This document shows positions 44,837 through 54,777 of a stretch of 64,000 nucleotides of DNA, piece after piece; the stretch's first letter is position 1; every line of letters starts with the position of its first letter. The position numbers were made by a program, and so were the translations under genes. The notes under the pieces were generated by a model. That model saw nothing but the letters and a program-made list of their open reading frames with translations. It ran no database searches and was not told the DNA's origin. Location: NCBI GenBank assembly GCA_903893785.1, contig CAITNQ010000203.1:1-64000 (forward strand), in the 5' to 3' direction. This DNA is from an uncultured Gemmatimonadota bacterium. GTDB lineage: Bacteria > Latescibacterota > UBA2968 > UBA8231.

Positions 44837-46834
44837 ATGGAATGCCGACGGGTTGCTGCCCCGCCCAATGACTGCCGTCATCCCTATTACCCGTCGCCGC
44901 GCCCGCCCCTGGCGGCCAGCCACCTGGTCAAACTGCCCCTAGGCAGTGTGCGGCCGCGGGGCTGGTTGGCGCATCAGCTGGAGCTGATGGCCGAGGGCAT
45001 GACCGGCCGATTGACCGAGATCAGCCCCTTCCTGGCCCCGGCCAATGGCTGGCTGGGCGGGCCCGAGGACGGCTGGGAAGAGCAGGGGTACTGGTTCCGC
45101 GGTTTCCACGATCTGGCCAGGCTCACCGGCCATCCCCGCCTGCAGCAGGAGGCCGACCGCTGGATCGAGGCGCTGCTGGCCAGCCAACGGCCCGACGGGT
45201 ATTTCGGGGCCGAAAACCAACGCTGCTGCCGCGGCGGCAATGGCCAGGTGCTGGTCGATCTGTGGCCTCACATGGTGATGATCGACGCCCTGATCCACCA
45301 CCATGAGTACCAGGCCGACCCGCGCGTGGTGCCGTTCTTGGAACGCTTCTTCGCCTTCTGCCGCGACCTGCCCGAGGCGCAGTTCATCCAGCCCCTGGGT
45401 GACGGCTTCGGCGACTGGCGACCCATGATTCAGCGGGACCGCGCCGGCGACATGATCCCCCACCTGCACTGGTTGTACAACCAGACCGGAGCGCCGTGGC
45501 TGCTGCCGCTGGCGGCGCGGTTCTACCACCGCATCCGCCCGAGCCACAACGAGTGGCTGGACGCCCATGTGGTCAACTTCACGCAGCGGTTCAGCTACTC
45601 GGGCCTGTTCTACCCGCAGGCGCACGATCCGTCGCTGCTGGCGCGTTGCGAGTATTGGTATCAGCTGCACCTGGCCATGTGGGGCCAGCAGCCGCGCGGC
45701 ATCTTCGCCGCCGACGAGAACATCCGTTCTGCCTGCGTCGATGCGCGGCAGGCAATCGAAACCTGCGCCATGGTCGAATTCAACAAGAGTTTCTACCAGC
45801 TCGGCCGCATCTCCGGCGATCCGCTATGGGCCGATCGCTGTGAAGACATCACGCTGAACCATTTCCCGGCGGCCTCCGACCCGTGGCTGAAGGGGCTGCA
45901 CTACCTGACCGCCTCGAACCAGCCGCAGCTGGACTGTTCCGAGCATCACGCGTACGGGAATCAGGGGCGGCAGATCGACTACTCGCCACATTTGTACCGT
46001 TGCTGCCAGCACAACGTGGCCATGGGTTGGCCCTGGTACGCCCAGAATCTGTGGCAGGCTACCCCCGATGCGGGCCTGGCCGCCTGGCTCTACGCCGCTT
46101 CGGAAGTGACCGCCCGCGTCGCCGCCGACGGCACCCAGGTCCGCATTACCGAGCAGACCGATTACCCCTTCCGCGACCGGGTCAAACTCACGGTTGACCC
46201 GGCGCGGGCCGTCGCCTTCCCGCTCTACCTGCGGTTGCCGCGCTGGTGCCGGTCGGTCGAGGTGGCGGTCAATGGCCAAGTCCTGCCGCCGCCGGCCGGG
46301 GCCGGCGGCTGGCTTTGCCTGGAGCGCGGCTGGTCGGCCGGCGACACGGTGACGCTGCACCTGCCCATGGATCTGGCCCTGACCACCTGGCCGCGCAACG
46401 GCAGCGTTACTGTGGACCGCGGGCCGCTCAGTTACTCGGTGGCCGTGGGGGAGCAGTGGCGGCGCTGCGGGGGTAGCGACGCGTGGCCCGAATGGGAGGT
46501 GCTGCCGACGACGCCGTGGAACTACGGCCTGGTCCTCGACCCGCAGGCGCCGCTGGCCGGGGTGACGGTGCGCGAGGCGGCGTCGATCGCGGCCCAGCCA
46601 TGGACGCCGGAGGCGGCGCCCGTGCGCCTGACGGCGCTGGCGCGCCGCATTCCCGCCTGGGGGCTGGAACAGCAGACGGCCGCCGAGTTGCGCGTCAGCC
46701 CGGTGCGCTCGCCGGCTGCGGACGAGACGGTCGAACTGATCCCGCTGGGGTGTGCGCGGCTGCGCCTGGCCTGCCTGCCCGTCATCGGCGACGGCGACAC
46801 CGCCCGCGACTGGCAGGCGCACCCGGCGTATTGA
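44837..46834 (+). CDS. Beta-L-arabinofuranosidase-like protein (GH127/DUF1680)
   Basis: LPLGSVRPRGWLAHQLELMAEGMTG, ETCAMVEFNKSFYQLGRISGDPLWADRCED, YRCCQHNVAMGWPWYAQNLW, GPLSYSVAV. Confidence 0.8.
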   Translation: MECRRVAAPPNDCRHPYYPSPRPPLAASHLVKLPLGSVRPRGWLAHQLELMAEGMTGRLTEISPFLAPANGWLGGPEDGWEEQGYWFRGFHDLARLTGHPRLQQEADRWIEALLASQRPDGYFGAENQRCCRGGNGQVLVDLWPHMVMIDALIHHHEYQADPRVVPFLERFFAFCRDLPEAQFIQPLGDGFGDWRPMIQRDRAGDMIPHLHWLYNQTGAPWLLPLAARFYHRIRPSHNEWLDAHVVNFTQRFSYSGLFYPQAHDPSLLARCEYWYQLHLAMWGQQPRGIFAADENIRSACVDARQAIETCAMVEFNKSFYQLGRISGDPLWADRCEDITLNHFPAASDPWLKGLHYLTASNQPQLDCSEHHAYGNQGRQIDYSPHLYRCCQHNVAMGWPWYAQNLWQATPDAGLAAWLYAASEVTARVAADGTQVRITEQTDYPFRDRVKLTVDPARAVAFPLYLRLPRWCRSVEVAVNGQVLPPPAGAGGWLCLERGWSAGDTVTLHLPMDLALTTWPRNGSVTVDRGPLSYSVAVGEQWRRCGGSDAWPEWEVLPTTPWNYGLVLDPQAPLAGVTVREAASIAAQPWTPEAAPVRLTALARRIPAWGLEQQTAAELRVSPVRSPAADETVELIPLGCARLRLACLPVIGDGDTARDWQAHPAY

Positions 46835-46846
46835 GCCAACCGGCGC

Positions 46847-47893
46847 TCACAGGAACAGCGGGCCCCAGGTCAACGGCAGGTCCGTGGGGTGGCCCACACC
46901 GGCCAGGACCAGGCGATGGATCTCGGCCAGCTCGTCCTTGCCGGGCGGTGCCAGGGTAGTTAGCAGCAGACGCGGTAGGTGGTTGCGCAGCCACTGGTCG
47001 ACGAAGGCCGGGGGCACCTGCAGGCGGCGACATGGCCAGATCATCTTGTCGGCCACCAGCCGGGCCCGCTGCAGCTGGCCGAAGCTTGACACCGGCTGCT
47101 CGTTGAAGGTGCTGCGCCGGACCAGGGCCAGGTGGGCCCCGGCCTGCAGCGCCTCGACGCTCATCACCGCCTCGCAGCCATGCCGGTAATAAGCGTCCTC
47201 GGTGGCGCCGCACAGGCGGGGCGGGGCGAGGAAGACGGCCTCGGCCGTGGCCCGCGAGAACAGCTTGTAGCCGGAATGGAAGTCGGGGTATTCCTCTACC
47301 GCGGTGGCCAGTTCCAGCCGCAGCGGTTGGCCGCGCCGGACCGCGTCGTAGGCCAGGGCGTCCAGCAGCACACGGTCGGCCAGTTCCTCCAGCTCGCCCC
47401 GCAGGAAACCCATGGGCCGATGCTTGCTCACCCGGCTGCCGATGACTAGCACCTGTTCCCAACCGCACTGCCCGCGCGCGAAGGCCGCGGTCCGCACCAG
47501 GTTGACCAGTTCATTGGCAAAATGATCGCCGTCCATGTCGACGGTGACCACCCAGGTCAGCGACGCGTCGGCCAGCAGCCGCGCCACCCCATGGCGCAGG
47601 GCGTGCAGTTTGCCGCGGTTGTCGGGCAGGGCCAGACAGGCTACCCCCAGCGGTGCCGCCACCGCCGCAGCCACATCACTGCCGCGGTCGGCGCCGTCGA
47701 CGCACAGACACAGACGGGCGGGATCGCCCAGCTGACTCAGACAGGCCGCGACCGTGTCGCTGAGCAGCGACACGGCCACCGGATCGGCGGGTCCCGGGGG
47801 CAGATGCACCGGAATGACCACCCCGGTGCGCTCGCACACCTGGCGCCAGGCGGCGGTGAATGAAGCCGGTTCAGCGGCGCCGGGTTGGCTCAT
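46847..47893 (-). CDS. Glycosyltransferase family 2-like protein
   Basis: VVIPVHLPP, LPDNRGKLHALRHGVARLL, TWVVTVDMDGDH (DxD-like). Confidence 0.65.
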   Translation of the reverse strand: MSQPGAAEPASFTAAWRQVCERTGVVIPVHLPPGPADPVAVSLLSDTVAACLSQLGDPARLCLCVDGADRGSDVAAAVAAPLGVACLALPDNRGKLHALRHGVARLLADASLTWVVTVDMDGDHFANELVNLVRTAAFARGQCGWEQVLVIGSRVSKHRPMGFLRGELEELADRVLLDALAYDAVRRGQPLRLELATAVEEYPDFHSGYKLFSRATAEAVFLAPPRLCGATEDAYYRHGCEAVMSVEALQAGAHLALVRRSTFNEQPVSSFGQLQRARLVADKMIWPCRRLQVPPAFVDQWLRNHLPRLLLTTLAPPGKDELAEIHRLVLAGVGHPTDLPLTWGPLFL

Positions 47894-48252
47894 GCCGCCA
47901 CCCAGGCGCGCAACTGCGGCAGCAGCCGCTCCAGTTCGCTCTCCAGACGCGTCAGGGCAGCGCCGGCCGGTGCCAGGTCGGCCTGACGCCCCAGCGTTTC
48001 CAGGGCCAGCGCGGCAGCCACTGCCGGGGCCGCGGCAAACACCGCCAGACTGCCCTTCAGCGTGTGCGCGGCCACTTTCAGCGCCGCCGCATCACCCGCC
48101 TGAACCGCTGCCCGTATCGGCGCTACCAGCGCCGGGCAGGTGTCCAGCAGGAGTTGGGCCACCTCGCGCAGGGTCTCCTCGTCGCCGCCTAACTGGTCCA
48201 GCGCCTGGCCCCAGTCGGCCACCGATGGTGGGGTCGTCCCTTCTTCACTCAC
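47890..48252 (-). CDS. Hpt (histidine phosphotransfer) domain protein
   Basis: AAHTLKGSLAVFAA; four-helix-like sequence; ATGA overlap with the glycosyltransferase start at 47893; GTG start at 48252. Confidence 0.8.
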   Translation of the reverse strand: MSEEGTTPPSVADWGQALDQLGGDEETLREVAQLLLDTCPALVAPIRAAVQAGDAAALKVAAHTLKGSLAVFAAAPAVAAALALETLGRQADLAPAGAALTRLESELERLLPQLRAWVAA

Positions 48253-48732
48253 AGTCCCGCCTCCCCTCATCCCGGCGGTGCCCTGGCGGACGTTGCGGAC
48301 GACGCCCGCGGGCCTGCCTGGTGGTGCAGGCCAATGCCTGCCGCGGTGGCGGCCGGCGGCCGGGCCACCGGCGGGCCCGCCGCGGCCGGCCCCCCTGACC
48401 GCGCCCCTGTATCTTCGGCGGTGCCGGCGCGGCTGGCAAGCGGCAGCGGCGGATCGTGGGCGCCAACGACGCTGGTGGCAGCGCCGCGACGGCATGGGCC
48501 ACGGTACGCGCCGCCGCCTTGGACCCGGCGGCCGGCACCCGGTCCGGCCCCCGACGCCGCTGCCGGATGGCCATTGATCAGCCCGGCCACGGCCCTTATC
48601 ATCAGCTCCGCGGGCGGGGCCGGCCCGCCCGCTCGCCGGCCCCCGGAACCCCCCTCGCGGCCCTTTCTCGGGGGCCGCTCTGCGGCCGCGCCGGTGCCCG
48701 CCATGCGCGGTCTTGGGCGAAGGGAGCCAACC

Positions 48733-50055
48733 ATGACGCTGCGGCCGCGGGTGACGGCGGAGTCGGCGATCTACAACTACCAGCCGGCCGACAACGGGGC
48801 CGGGCCGCTGTGGTGCTTTGGCTCCACCGTCGTCGTGCGGCACGAGGAGCAGGTCTTCGTCGCCGGCCTGGAGACGCTGCCCGACCATCCGCCGCTGAAC
48901 AACTGCCGTTGGCTGCTGTTCGGCCACGGCCCGCAGGGGTGGCACGTGCTGCACCGGGATCTGACCGGACGCACCCGCGAGCCTTCCCCGCTGGCGCTGC
49001 TGCCTCCCGGCGAGCTGCTGGTCACGGCCAATCCCACCCTGGCCCTGCCCGGCGCCTATGCCGGGCCGGCGCAACCCACCGTGTTCCGGGTAGCGCTGGA
49101 CGAACCCGCGGCCCCCCCGCGGCGCGAGGTACCGGTGTGGCGCGACCGGCCGGCGTTCACCGAGCACTCGTACCGCACCGTGGCCACGGATGGACCGGCG
49201 CGCGAGGTGCTGTACCTCCAGAACACCGGCTACGATGTGGCCCATCTTTCATTTCGCCACCGGCACGGCGGCTGGTCGGGGCAGGGCACCGTGGCCTGGC
49301 CCCGGCACGAGGCGGGCGAGGGCGAGCCGTTGCGGTTGTGCTACCCCAATGTCGTGCTGCAGAACCGGGCTGCCCACTTCCTCGGGGTCAGCGACATCGT
49401 CGAACCGGTGACCGCCTGGCGCGAGGCGAAACGGGCCCTCACCGGTCGCGAGTGGGACTATGTGTTCCGGCGGCTGTTCTATGCCTGCTCCCCGGACATC
49501 ACCCGCAGCCCCTTTGGCCCCTGGTGCGAAATCGCCAACCTGGACGCCACCGCCGGGCACCTGCGCAACGGCGACCTGTGGGTCGATGGCGCCGGGACAG
49601 CGCACTTGGTGTGGATCGCCAGCCAGGTGGACGCGCGGTTGCGGCCGCAGTTCTTCCCGTCGGTGACCCCGGCCCATTCGCTGGAGTACGCCCAAGTCCA
49701 AGCCGGCGTCGTGGTCGGTCGACAGACGCTGGCGCGCCATGTCGATGGCGAGACCGGCTGGCGGCCCGAGATGGCGCGGTTCCACCTGCCTGGCGACGGC
49801 CGCCTGCTGCTGGTCGCCAGTTTCGCGCCGACCGGCCTGGCGGCAGCCACCCCGACCGCCTACCGGGTGACCCAGGTCAACGCGGGTAGCCCACCGCAAT
49901 GGGCCGACATCGCCCTGTCGCGGCCGTTGAGCGGCCTGTTCGTCACCAACACGGTGCGGGGGGGATCGCTGCCGGGTCCGGTCCTTGACCTGGTCGCCGC
50001 CGCCGCCGACCGCCCCGGGCAGCTGGGATGGGCTTGCGTCCGGTTCGACGACTGA
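48733..50055 (+). CDS. Uncharacterised BNR/beta-propeller-like protein
   Basis: ATG at 48733; propeller-like WxxDGAGTAHLVWIAS and repeated aromatic/Gly strands; family uncertain. Confidence 0.5.
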   Translation: MTLRPRVTAESAIYNYQPADNGAGPLWCFGSTVVVRHEEQVFVAGLETLPDHPPLNNCRWLLFGHGPQGWHVLHRDLTGRTREPSPLALLPPGELLVTANPTLALPGAYAGPAQPTVFRVALDEPAAPPRREVPVWRDRPAFTEHSYRTVATDGPAREVLYLQNTGYDVAHLSFRHRHGGWSGQGTVAWPRHEAGEGEPLRLCYPNVVLQNRAAHFLGVSDIVEPVTAWREAKRALTGREWDYVFRRLFYACSPDITRSPFGPWCEIANLDATAGHLRNGDLWVDGAGTAHLVWIASQVDARLRPQFFPSVTPAHSLEYAQVQAGVVVGRQTLARHVDGETGWRPEMARFHLPGDGRLLLVASFAPTGLAAATPTAYRVTQVNAGSPPQWADIALSRPLSGLFVTNTVRGGSLPGPVLDLVAAAADRPGQLGWACVRFDD

Positions 50056-50097
50056 GGCGCGAGCGCCGTCGACCCGGAGGGCCGGGGCGAGTCGGGT

Positions 50098-51393
50098 TCA
50101 GGCCAGCGACTTGAAAACCAGTCCCGAAGGCAGCTTGGGGTAGAAGTAGGTCGACTTCTGCGGCATGGTCTGGCCGCCCTGCGCCACCGCCGCCACCTGG
50201 GCTACCTGCACCGGGCGAAGCACGAACACCGCGTCGTGTTCGGGCGCCGCGGCTAACGCTTCGCGGTCGTCGTGGGTGAAGGCCAGCCGCGCCAGCGTTT
50301 CCGGGTGATCCGGGTGGATCTGCAGCAGGGGCCACAGGATCAGCTCCTGCAGCACCGCGACATCGAGCTGGCGCCAGGCCGCCGAGGTGGCGGCCGGGAA
50401 GGCCGCACCGTGGTCCTGGTCGCCCCGCAGCACGGCCAGGCAGGTGCGGCCATCACGGCTACGGACCAGCAGCGCCGGACCGCTGGCCGCAGCCAGCGCC
50501 GCGGTCGGCGTCGCGTCGGCCACGGGCGTCAGCGTGAACCGCTCCGCTAGGCGCTGCCAGAAGGTCGCCGGTGCGAAATCGGGCCCGCCTCGGGCCAGGC
50601 GGTGCGTCGGCCAGACCACCAAGCCGGGGTCGTCCATGTTGACCAGCGCCATCATCACGGTGTCCCAGGGCGCCACCCCGTGGGCCGCCGCCGCCCCGCT
50701 CGCCGCCCGGCATTCGTCGCGATAGGCCAGCGCCGTGGTGTAGCGGTGGTGACCGTCGGCAATGTACAGCGGCTGGTCGGCCAGGCAGGCTGCCAGGGTT
50801 GCATGGGCGGCCGCGTCGGTCAGGCCCCACAGCGTCGCCTGCACGCCGTCGCTACCGGTGGCTACCGCCAAGGGGGCGGTCGCCATGGCCTGCGCCAGCA
50901 GCGGGACCAGGCGCTGTCCGGGATCGGCGTAGAGGCCGAAAACCGGGCTGAGGTTGGCCGCCGTGGCGCGGGTCAACTGCAGGCGGTCGTCGATGGCTTT
51001 GGGCAGGGTGCGTTCGTGGGGCAGGATCACCCCGGCGGCAAAGGGCTCCAGCTGGACCCCGGCGAGAAAGGCTCTCCGAGCCCGCGCCACGCCCTGGTGG
51101 ACATAGCGCTGTTCAAGGACGTAGATCGCCGGCAACGGATCGGCGGCCAGGACGCCGGTGCGGCACCAGGCCTGCCAACGCTGCCGGCCGGTGGCGTAGC
51201 GGTTGCCCGGTACCTGCGGATCCAGCGACCCTTCGGGCAGCTCCAGGGCAATCACGTTGTGCGCCGCGGCGGCCAGCAGCTGGGCCCGTTGGGCCGCACC
51301 GACGACGTCGTAGGGCGGGGCGATCAGCGCCGACAGGTCGGCACCGGCAGGTTGCGCATAGCGGAAACCGCGGAAGGGCAGAACGACGGCCAA
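50098..51393 (-). CDS. DUF1015-family protein
   Basis: LPFRGFRYAQPAGADLSALIAPPYDVV, YIADGHHRYTTAL; TTG start at 51393 inferred (ORF open to 51408). Confidence 0.85.
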   Translation of the reverse strand: MAVVLPFRGFRYAQPAGADLSALIAPPYDVVGAAQRAQLLAAAAHNVIALELPEGSLDPQVPGNRYATGRQRWQAWCRTGVLAADPLPAIYVLEQRYVHQGVARARRAFLAGVQLEPFAAGVILPHERTLPKAIDDRLQLTRATAANLSPVFGLYADPGQRLVPLLAQAMATAPLAVATGSDGVQATLWGLTDAAAHATLAACLADQPLYIADGHHRYTTALAYRDECRAASGAAAAHGVAPWDTVMMALVNMDDPGLVVWPTHRLARGGPDFAPATFWQRLAERFTLTPVADATPTAALAAASGPALLVRSRDGRTCLAVLRGDQDHGAAFPAATSAAWRQLDVAVLQELILWPLLQIHPDHPETLARLAFTHDDREALAAAPEHDAVFVLRPVQVAQVAAVAQGGQTMPQKSTYFYPKLPSGLVFKSLA

Positions 51394-51546
51394 CGGAGAT
51401 CCTCTCAATGGGAGGTGCGCAGCAGCCAGACGACGCCGGCAGCCCCCGGCGCGTCAGCGCACCGGGCCAGGAGGGCCGCGACCGAAGAATATCCACTGCC
51501 GTCAGGGCCGGTGGCAAGTCGGCCGCCGGGGCGCCCGGCGGCGGCG

Positions 51547-52470
51547 TCAGCGCGGCGGTTCCCAGACGGTCAGGCCCGCCCCGATCAGGCCCGCGCGGGC
51601 GCCCAGCTGCGCCGGCACGATGGTCAACCGCTCGGCCAGGAAGGCGCAGACGTGGTGGCGCGCGGTGGCCACCAGCGGCGCCAGCAGGACCTGGCCGGCC
51701 TGGGCGACGCCGCCGCCCACCACAATCCGCTCCGGATCCAGCAGATTCGCCAGGTTCGCCACCGCCAGCCCGAGCAGGTGGGCGGCCCGGGCCACGGCCC
51801 GGGCGGCGGTCGGCTCGCCGGCCGCGGCCGCGGCAAACACCGGGCGAGCGTCGCTGTCGCCCTGGCCGCCCGCGGCCGCAATCGCCGGTCCGGCCGCCTG
51901 CGACTCAAGGTACCCCGGACCGCGGCAGACCTCGGCCGCGGCGTCTTCCGCCAAGATCAGGTGGCCCAGGTTGCCCGCCCCAGCCGCGGCCCCGGTGTAC
52001 AGGGCCCCGTTGAGCACCAGCCCCAAGCCGATGCCGGTACCGACGCAGACGCAAGCCAGATGCCGGCAACCGCGGCCGGCACCCAGGCGCCATTCGGCGA
52101 GCGTCGCCAGGTCGACGTCATGGCGCACCTGCACCGGGCAGCCGAAGCAGGCCCCCAGTCGCGCCGCCAGCGGCACCTGGCGGCATCCCGGCAGGTTGGT
52201 GGCCTGCAGCAGCGTCCCGGTGGCCGCATCGACCAGGCCCGGGGCGCCCACCCCCAGGCCCGCCAGACGACCGGCGGGCAGCCCGGCGTCGGCCAGCAGC
52301 GCGCTCACGGCGGCGGCGATGCCGGCCACCAACTGGTCGCCGTCAGCGGCGGCCGGCGAGGCCTGCTGGCGCTGGGCCAGCAGTTCGCCTTCCCGGTTCA
52401 CCAGGCCACAGCTCAGCGACGTGCCGCCCAGGTCCACGGCTGCTGCCAGGGTCTCTCCGTCAATGCCCAT
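51547..52470 (-). CDS. ROK-family sugar kinase/regulator-like protein
   Basis: AAVDLGGTSLSCGLV, GLGVGAPGLVD, VGTGIGLGLVLNG; zinc motif degenerate. Confidence 0.85.
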   Translation of the reverse strand: MGIDGETLAAAVDLGGTSLSCGLVNREGELLAQRQQASPAAADGDQLVAGIAAAVSALLADAGLPAGRLAGLGVGAPGLVDAATGTLLQATNLPGCRQVPLAARLGACFGCPVQVRHDVDLATLAEWRLGAGRGCRHLACVCVGTGIGLGLVLNGALYTGAAAGAGNLGHLILAEDAAAEVCRGPGYLESQAAGPAIAAAGGQGDSDARPVFAAAAAGEPTAARAVARAAHLLGLAVANLANLLDPERIVVGGGVAQAGQVLLAPLVATARHHVCAFLAERLTIVPAQLGARAGLIGAGLTVWEPPR

Positions 52471-52752
52471 CGATGACTCGCCTTCGCGTCGCAGTGGCAG
52501 GGAGCGCCCCGGCCGTCCCCGGGGGTCGGGCGGGCCAAGATAGGCGGCCAGCGCCGGCGGTTCAACCGGCGGCGCCCCGGAGGCCGGCCGGTCGGGGTTT
52601 GTTGCTACCGCCGGCGGCGGCGACATTATGCCGCCAGGCACAGCGGCCGCCTGGCCCTGTGGACCTGCTGCGGCGGCGCCCACGGCGCGCCGACCGGCAG
52701 CCCGGCCTGCACCTGTTGGCCCGCCGGCGCCCCGGCGGCGAGGGAGTTGGCG

Positions 52753-53841
52753 ATGGCCAAACGCGCCTTCCACGACGGCCAGGCCGATGGCCTGACCCCG
52801 CTTCGCAGTCTGCAGTTGGACGAGGTTACCTCCTTCGCCGCCCTGCTGCGGGCCATGGGCCAGACCGCCTTCGGCGGCCGCCAACTCGGCGAGGCGTTCG
52901 CCATCCTGCTGGAGATCGCCCGCCGACCCGATTGCCGCTTGATCCTGACCCTGTCCGGCGCCATGACCGTGGCCAAGCAGGGGACGATCATCTGCGACCT
53001 GATCGACCGCGGCCTGGTACACGCCGTGGTCGCCACCGGCGCTCTGATGGCCCATGGGTTGACCGAGTCCATCGGCCTGTTGCACTACCGCCACGAGGCC
53101 ACCCAAGCTGACGAGGAGCTGTTCGAGCTGGGTTATAACCGGGTCTACGACACGCTGGAAATGGAGGCCAATCTCAACGACGTGGAGGAACTGGTCCGCA
53201 GCGTTCTGGACGAGGGCCAGCCGGCCGACGGGGTCTGGTCCTCGGCCCGACTGTGCCAGGCCCTGGGGGCACGGCTCAGTCAACGGGCCGAGGGGCGCGG
53301 TATCCTGCGCAGCGCCTATGAGCAGCAGGTGCCGGTGTTCATTCCCGCCTTCACCGACAGCGAGATCGGCCTGGACGTAGCCACCTGGGCCATGGGCCGG
53401 GCCTTGGCCGGCAGACCCGCCGCGGAGCCGGCCGAGCCGCAGCAACTGTTCACCGCCGTGCCGTCCTACAACCCCTTCCTGGACCTGCAGCAGTATGCCC
53501 GCCTGGTCGGCCAAGCCCCCGAACTGGCCCTGCTGACCATTGGCGGCGGCGTGCCGCGCAACTGGGCCCAGCAGGTGGGCCCCTATTACGACATCACCGC
53601 CCATCGCCTAGGGGTGTCACTGCAACCGCCGCGTTTCCGCTACGGCGTGCGGATATGCCCGGAACCGGTGCACTGGGGAGGTTTGTCCGGCTGCACCTAC
53701 GCCGAGGGAATCAGCTGGGGCAAGTTCGTGCCGCCAGCTGAGGGTGGCCGCTACGCCGAGGTCCATGCCGACGCCACGACCGTGCTGCCGTTGCTGGCCA
53801 AGGGCCTGTGCGAAGCCCTGGATCAGGAGTCGGGGCCGTGA
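52753..53841 (+). CDS. Deoxyhypusine synthase-like protein
   Basis: LILTLSGAMTVAKQG, TGALMAHGLTE, DSEIGLDVATW, EGISWGKF (active-site Lys context of DHS), VHADATTVLPLL. Confidence 0.85.
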   Translation: MAKRAFHDGQADGLTPLRSLQLDEVTSFAALLRAMGQTAFGGRQLGEAFAILLEIARRPDCRLILTLSGAMTVAKQGTIICDLIDRGLVHAVVATGALMAHGLTESIGLLHYRHEATQADEELFELGYNRVYDTLEMEANLNDVEELVRSVLDEGQPADGVWSSARLCQALGARLSQRAEGRGILRSAYEQQVPVFIPAFTDSEIGLDVATWAMGRALAGRPAAEPAEPQQLFTAVPSYNPFLDLQQYARLVGQAPELALLTIGGGVPRNWAQQVGPYYDITAHRLGVSLQPPRFRYGVRICPEPVHWGGLSGCTYAEGISWGKFVPPAEGGRYAEVHADATTVLPLLAKGLCEALDQESGP

Positions 53842-54728
53842 CCCCCCCCGGCTTCCTGGACCTGCCCGACGCCGGGCCGCAGGCCGCGCGGGTCACCCTG
53901 CTGCCCCTGCCGTTCGAAGGCACGGTGTCGTTCGGGGGCGGCACGGCGGCCGCGCCGGCGGCCATCTTGGCGGCTTCGGCCCAGGTGGAGCTGTGGGATG
54001 ACGAGCAGGAGGTGGACCTGGCCGCCCTTGCCTACCACTGGGCCGCGCCCGTGCCGCCGGCTGCCGACGAGGCCGCGGGCGCCTACCTGGCACGCGTCGA
54101 GGCGGCCGCCCGCCCGCTGCACCGCGACGGCGGCCTGGTTATCGGCGTCGGCGGTGAACACAGTCTGACGCCGCCCCTGGTGGCCGCGGCGACCGCGGCC
54201 CACGACGGGGCGGACTTGACCGTGGTGCAGCTGGACGCCCACGCGGACCTGCGCGACGAATACGCGGGCACGCCCCACTCCCACGCCTGCGCCATGCGCC
54301 GGCTGGTCGAGCGCGGCGCGCGTCTGATCGCCATCGGCATCCGCTCCGCGGCCGCCGACGAAGCCGCCTTCCGGCGACACTGTCCGCGCCTGGAGACCTT
54401 CGCCGCCGCCAGCCTGGCGCGCGACGCCGGCGCCGAGGCCCGGTTGCTGGAGCTCCTGGCCACGCTGACCGGCCGGGTCTACCTGACCATCGACATCGAC
54501 GCCTTCGAGACCCACCTGTGCCCGGGTACGGGCACGCCCCAGCCGGGCGGTCTGGCCTGGTGGCAGGCGCTGCGCTACCTGGCCTGCCTGCTGCGGCCGC
54601 AGCCGGGGAGGGTGCTGATCGGCGCCGATCTGGTCGAAGTCGTGCCCCAACCCACCACCCAGGTGAACGAGTTCGTGGCCGCCCGGCTCTTGGCGAAAGT
54701 GATCGCCTACGCGGCGGCGGCCCCGTGA
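53838..54728 (+). CDS. Agmatinase/arginase-family ureohydrolase
   Basis: GTG start overlapping the previous stop (GTGA); VIGVGGEHSLT, VVQLDAHADLRDEY, HSHACAMRRL, VYLTIDIDAFE metal-ligand motifs. Confidence 0.87.
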   Translation: MTPPGFLDLPDAGPQAARVTLLPLPFEGTVSFGGGTAAAPAAILAASAQVELWDDEQEVDLAALAYHWAAPVPPAADEAAGAYLARVEAAARPLHRDGGLVIGVGGEHSLTPPLVAAATAAHDGADLTVVQLDAHADLRDEYAGTPHSHACAMRRLVERGARLIAIGIRSAAADEAAFRRHCPRLETFAAASLARDAGAEARLLELLATLTGRVYLTIDIDAFETHLCPGTGTPQPGGLAWWQALRYLACLLRPQPGRVLIGADLVEVVPQPTTQVNEFVAARLLAKVIAYAAAAP

Positions 54729-54777
54729 ACCTGCCCGTCGCCACCCTGACTGCCGTGCCCCTCCGGGAGGTGCCGCC

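Noticed and set aside
48253-48732. Long 480-bp gap considered for a hidden RNA gene or small ORF
   Set aside because: No tRNA-like, riboswitch-like or RBS-associated ORF signal could be supported by eye.
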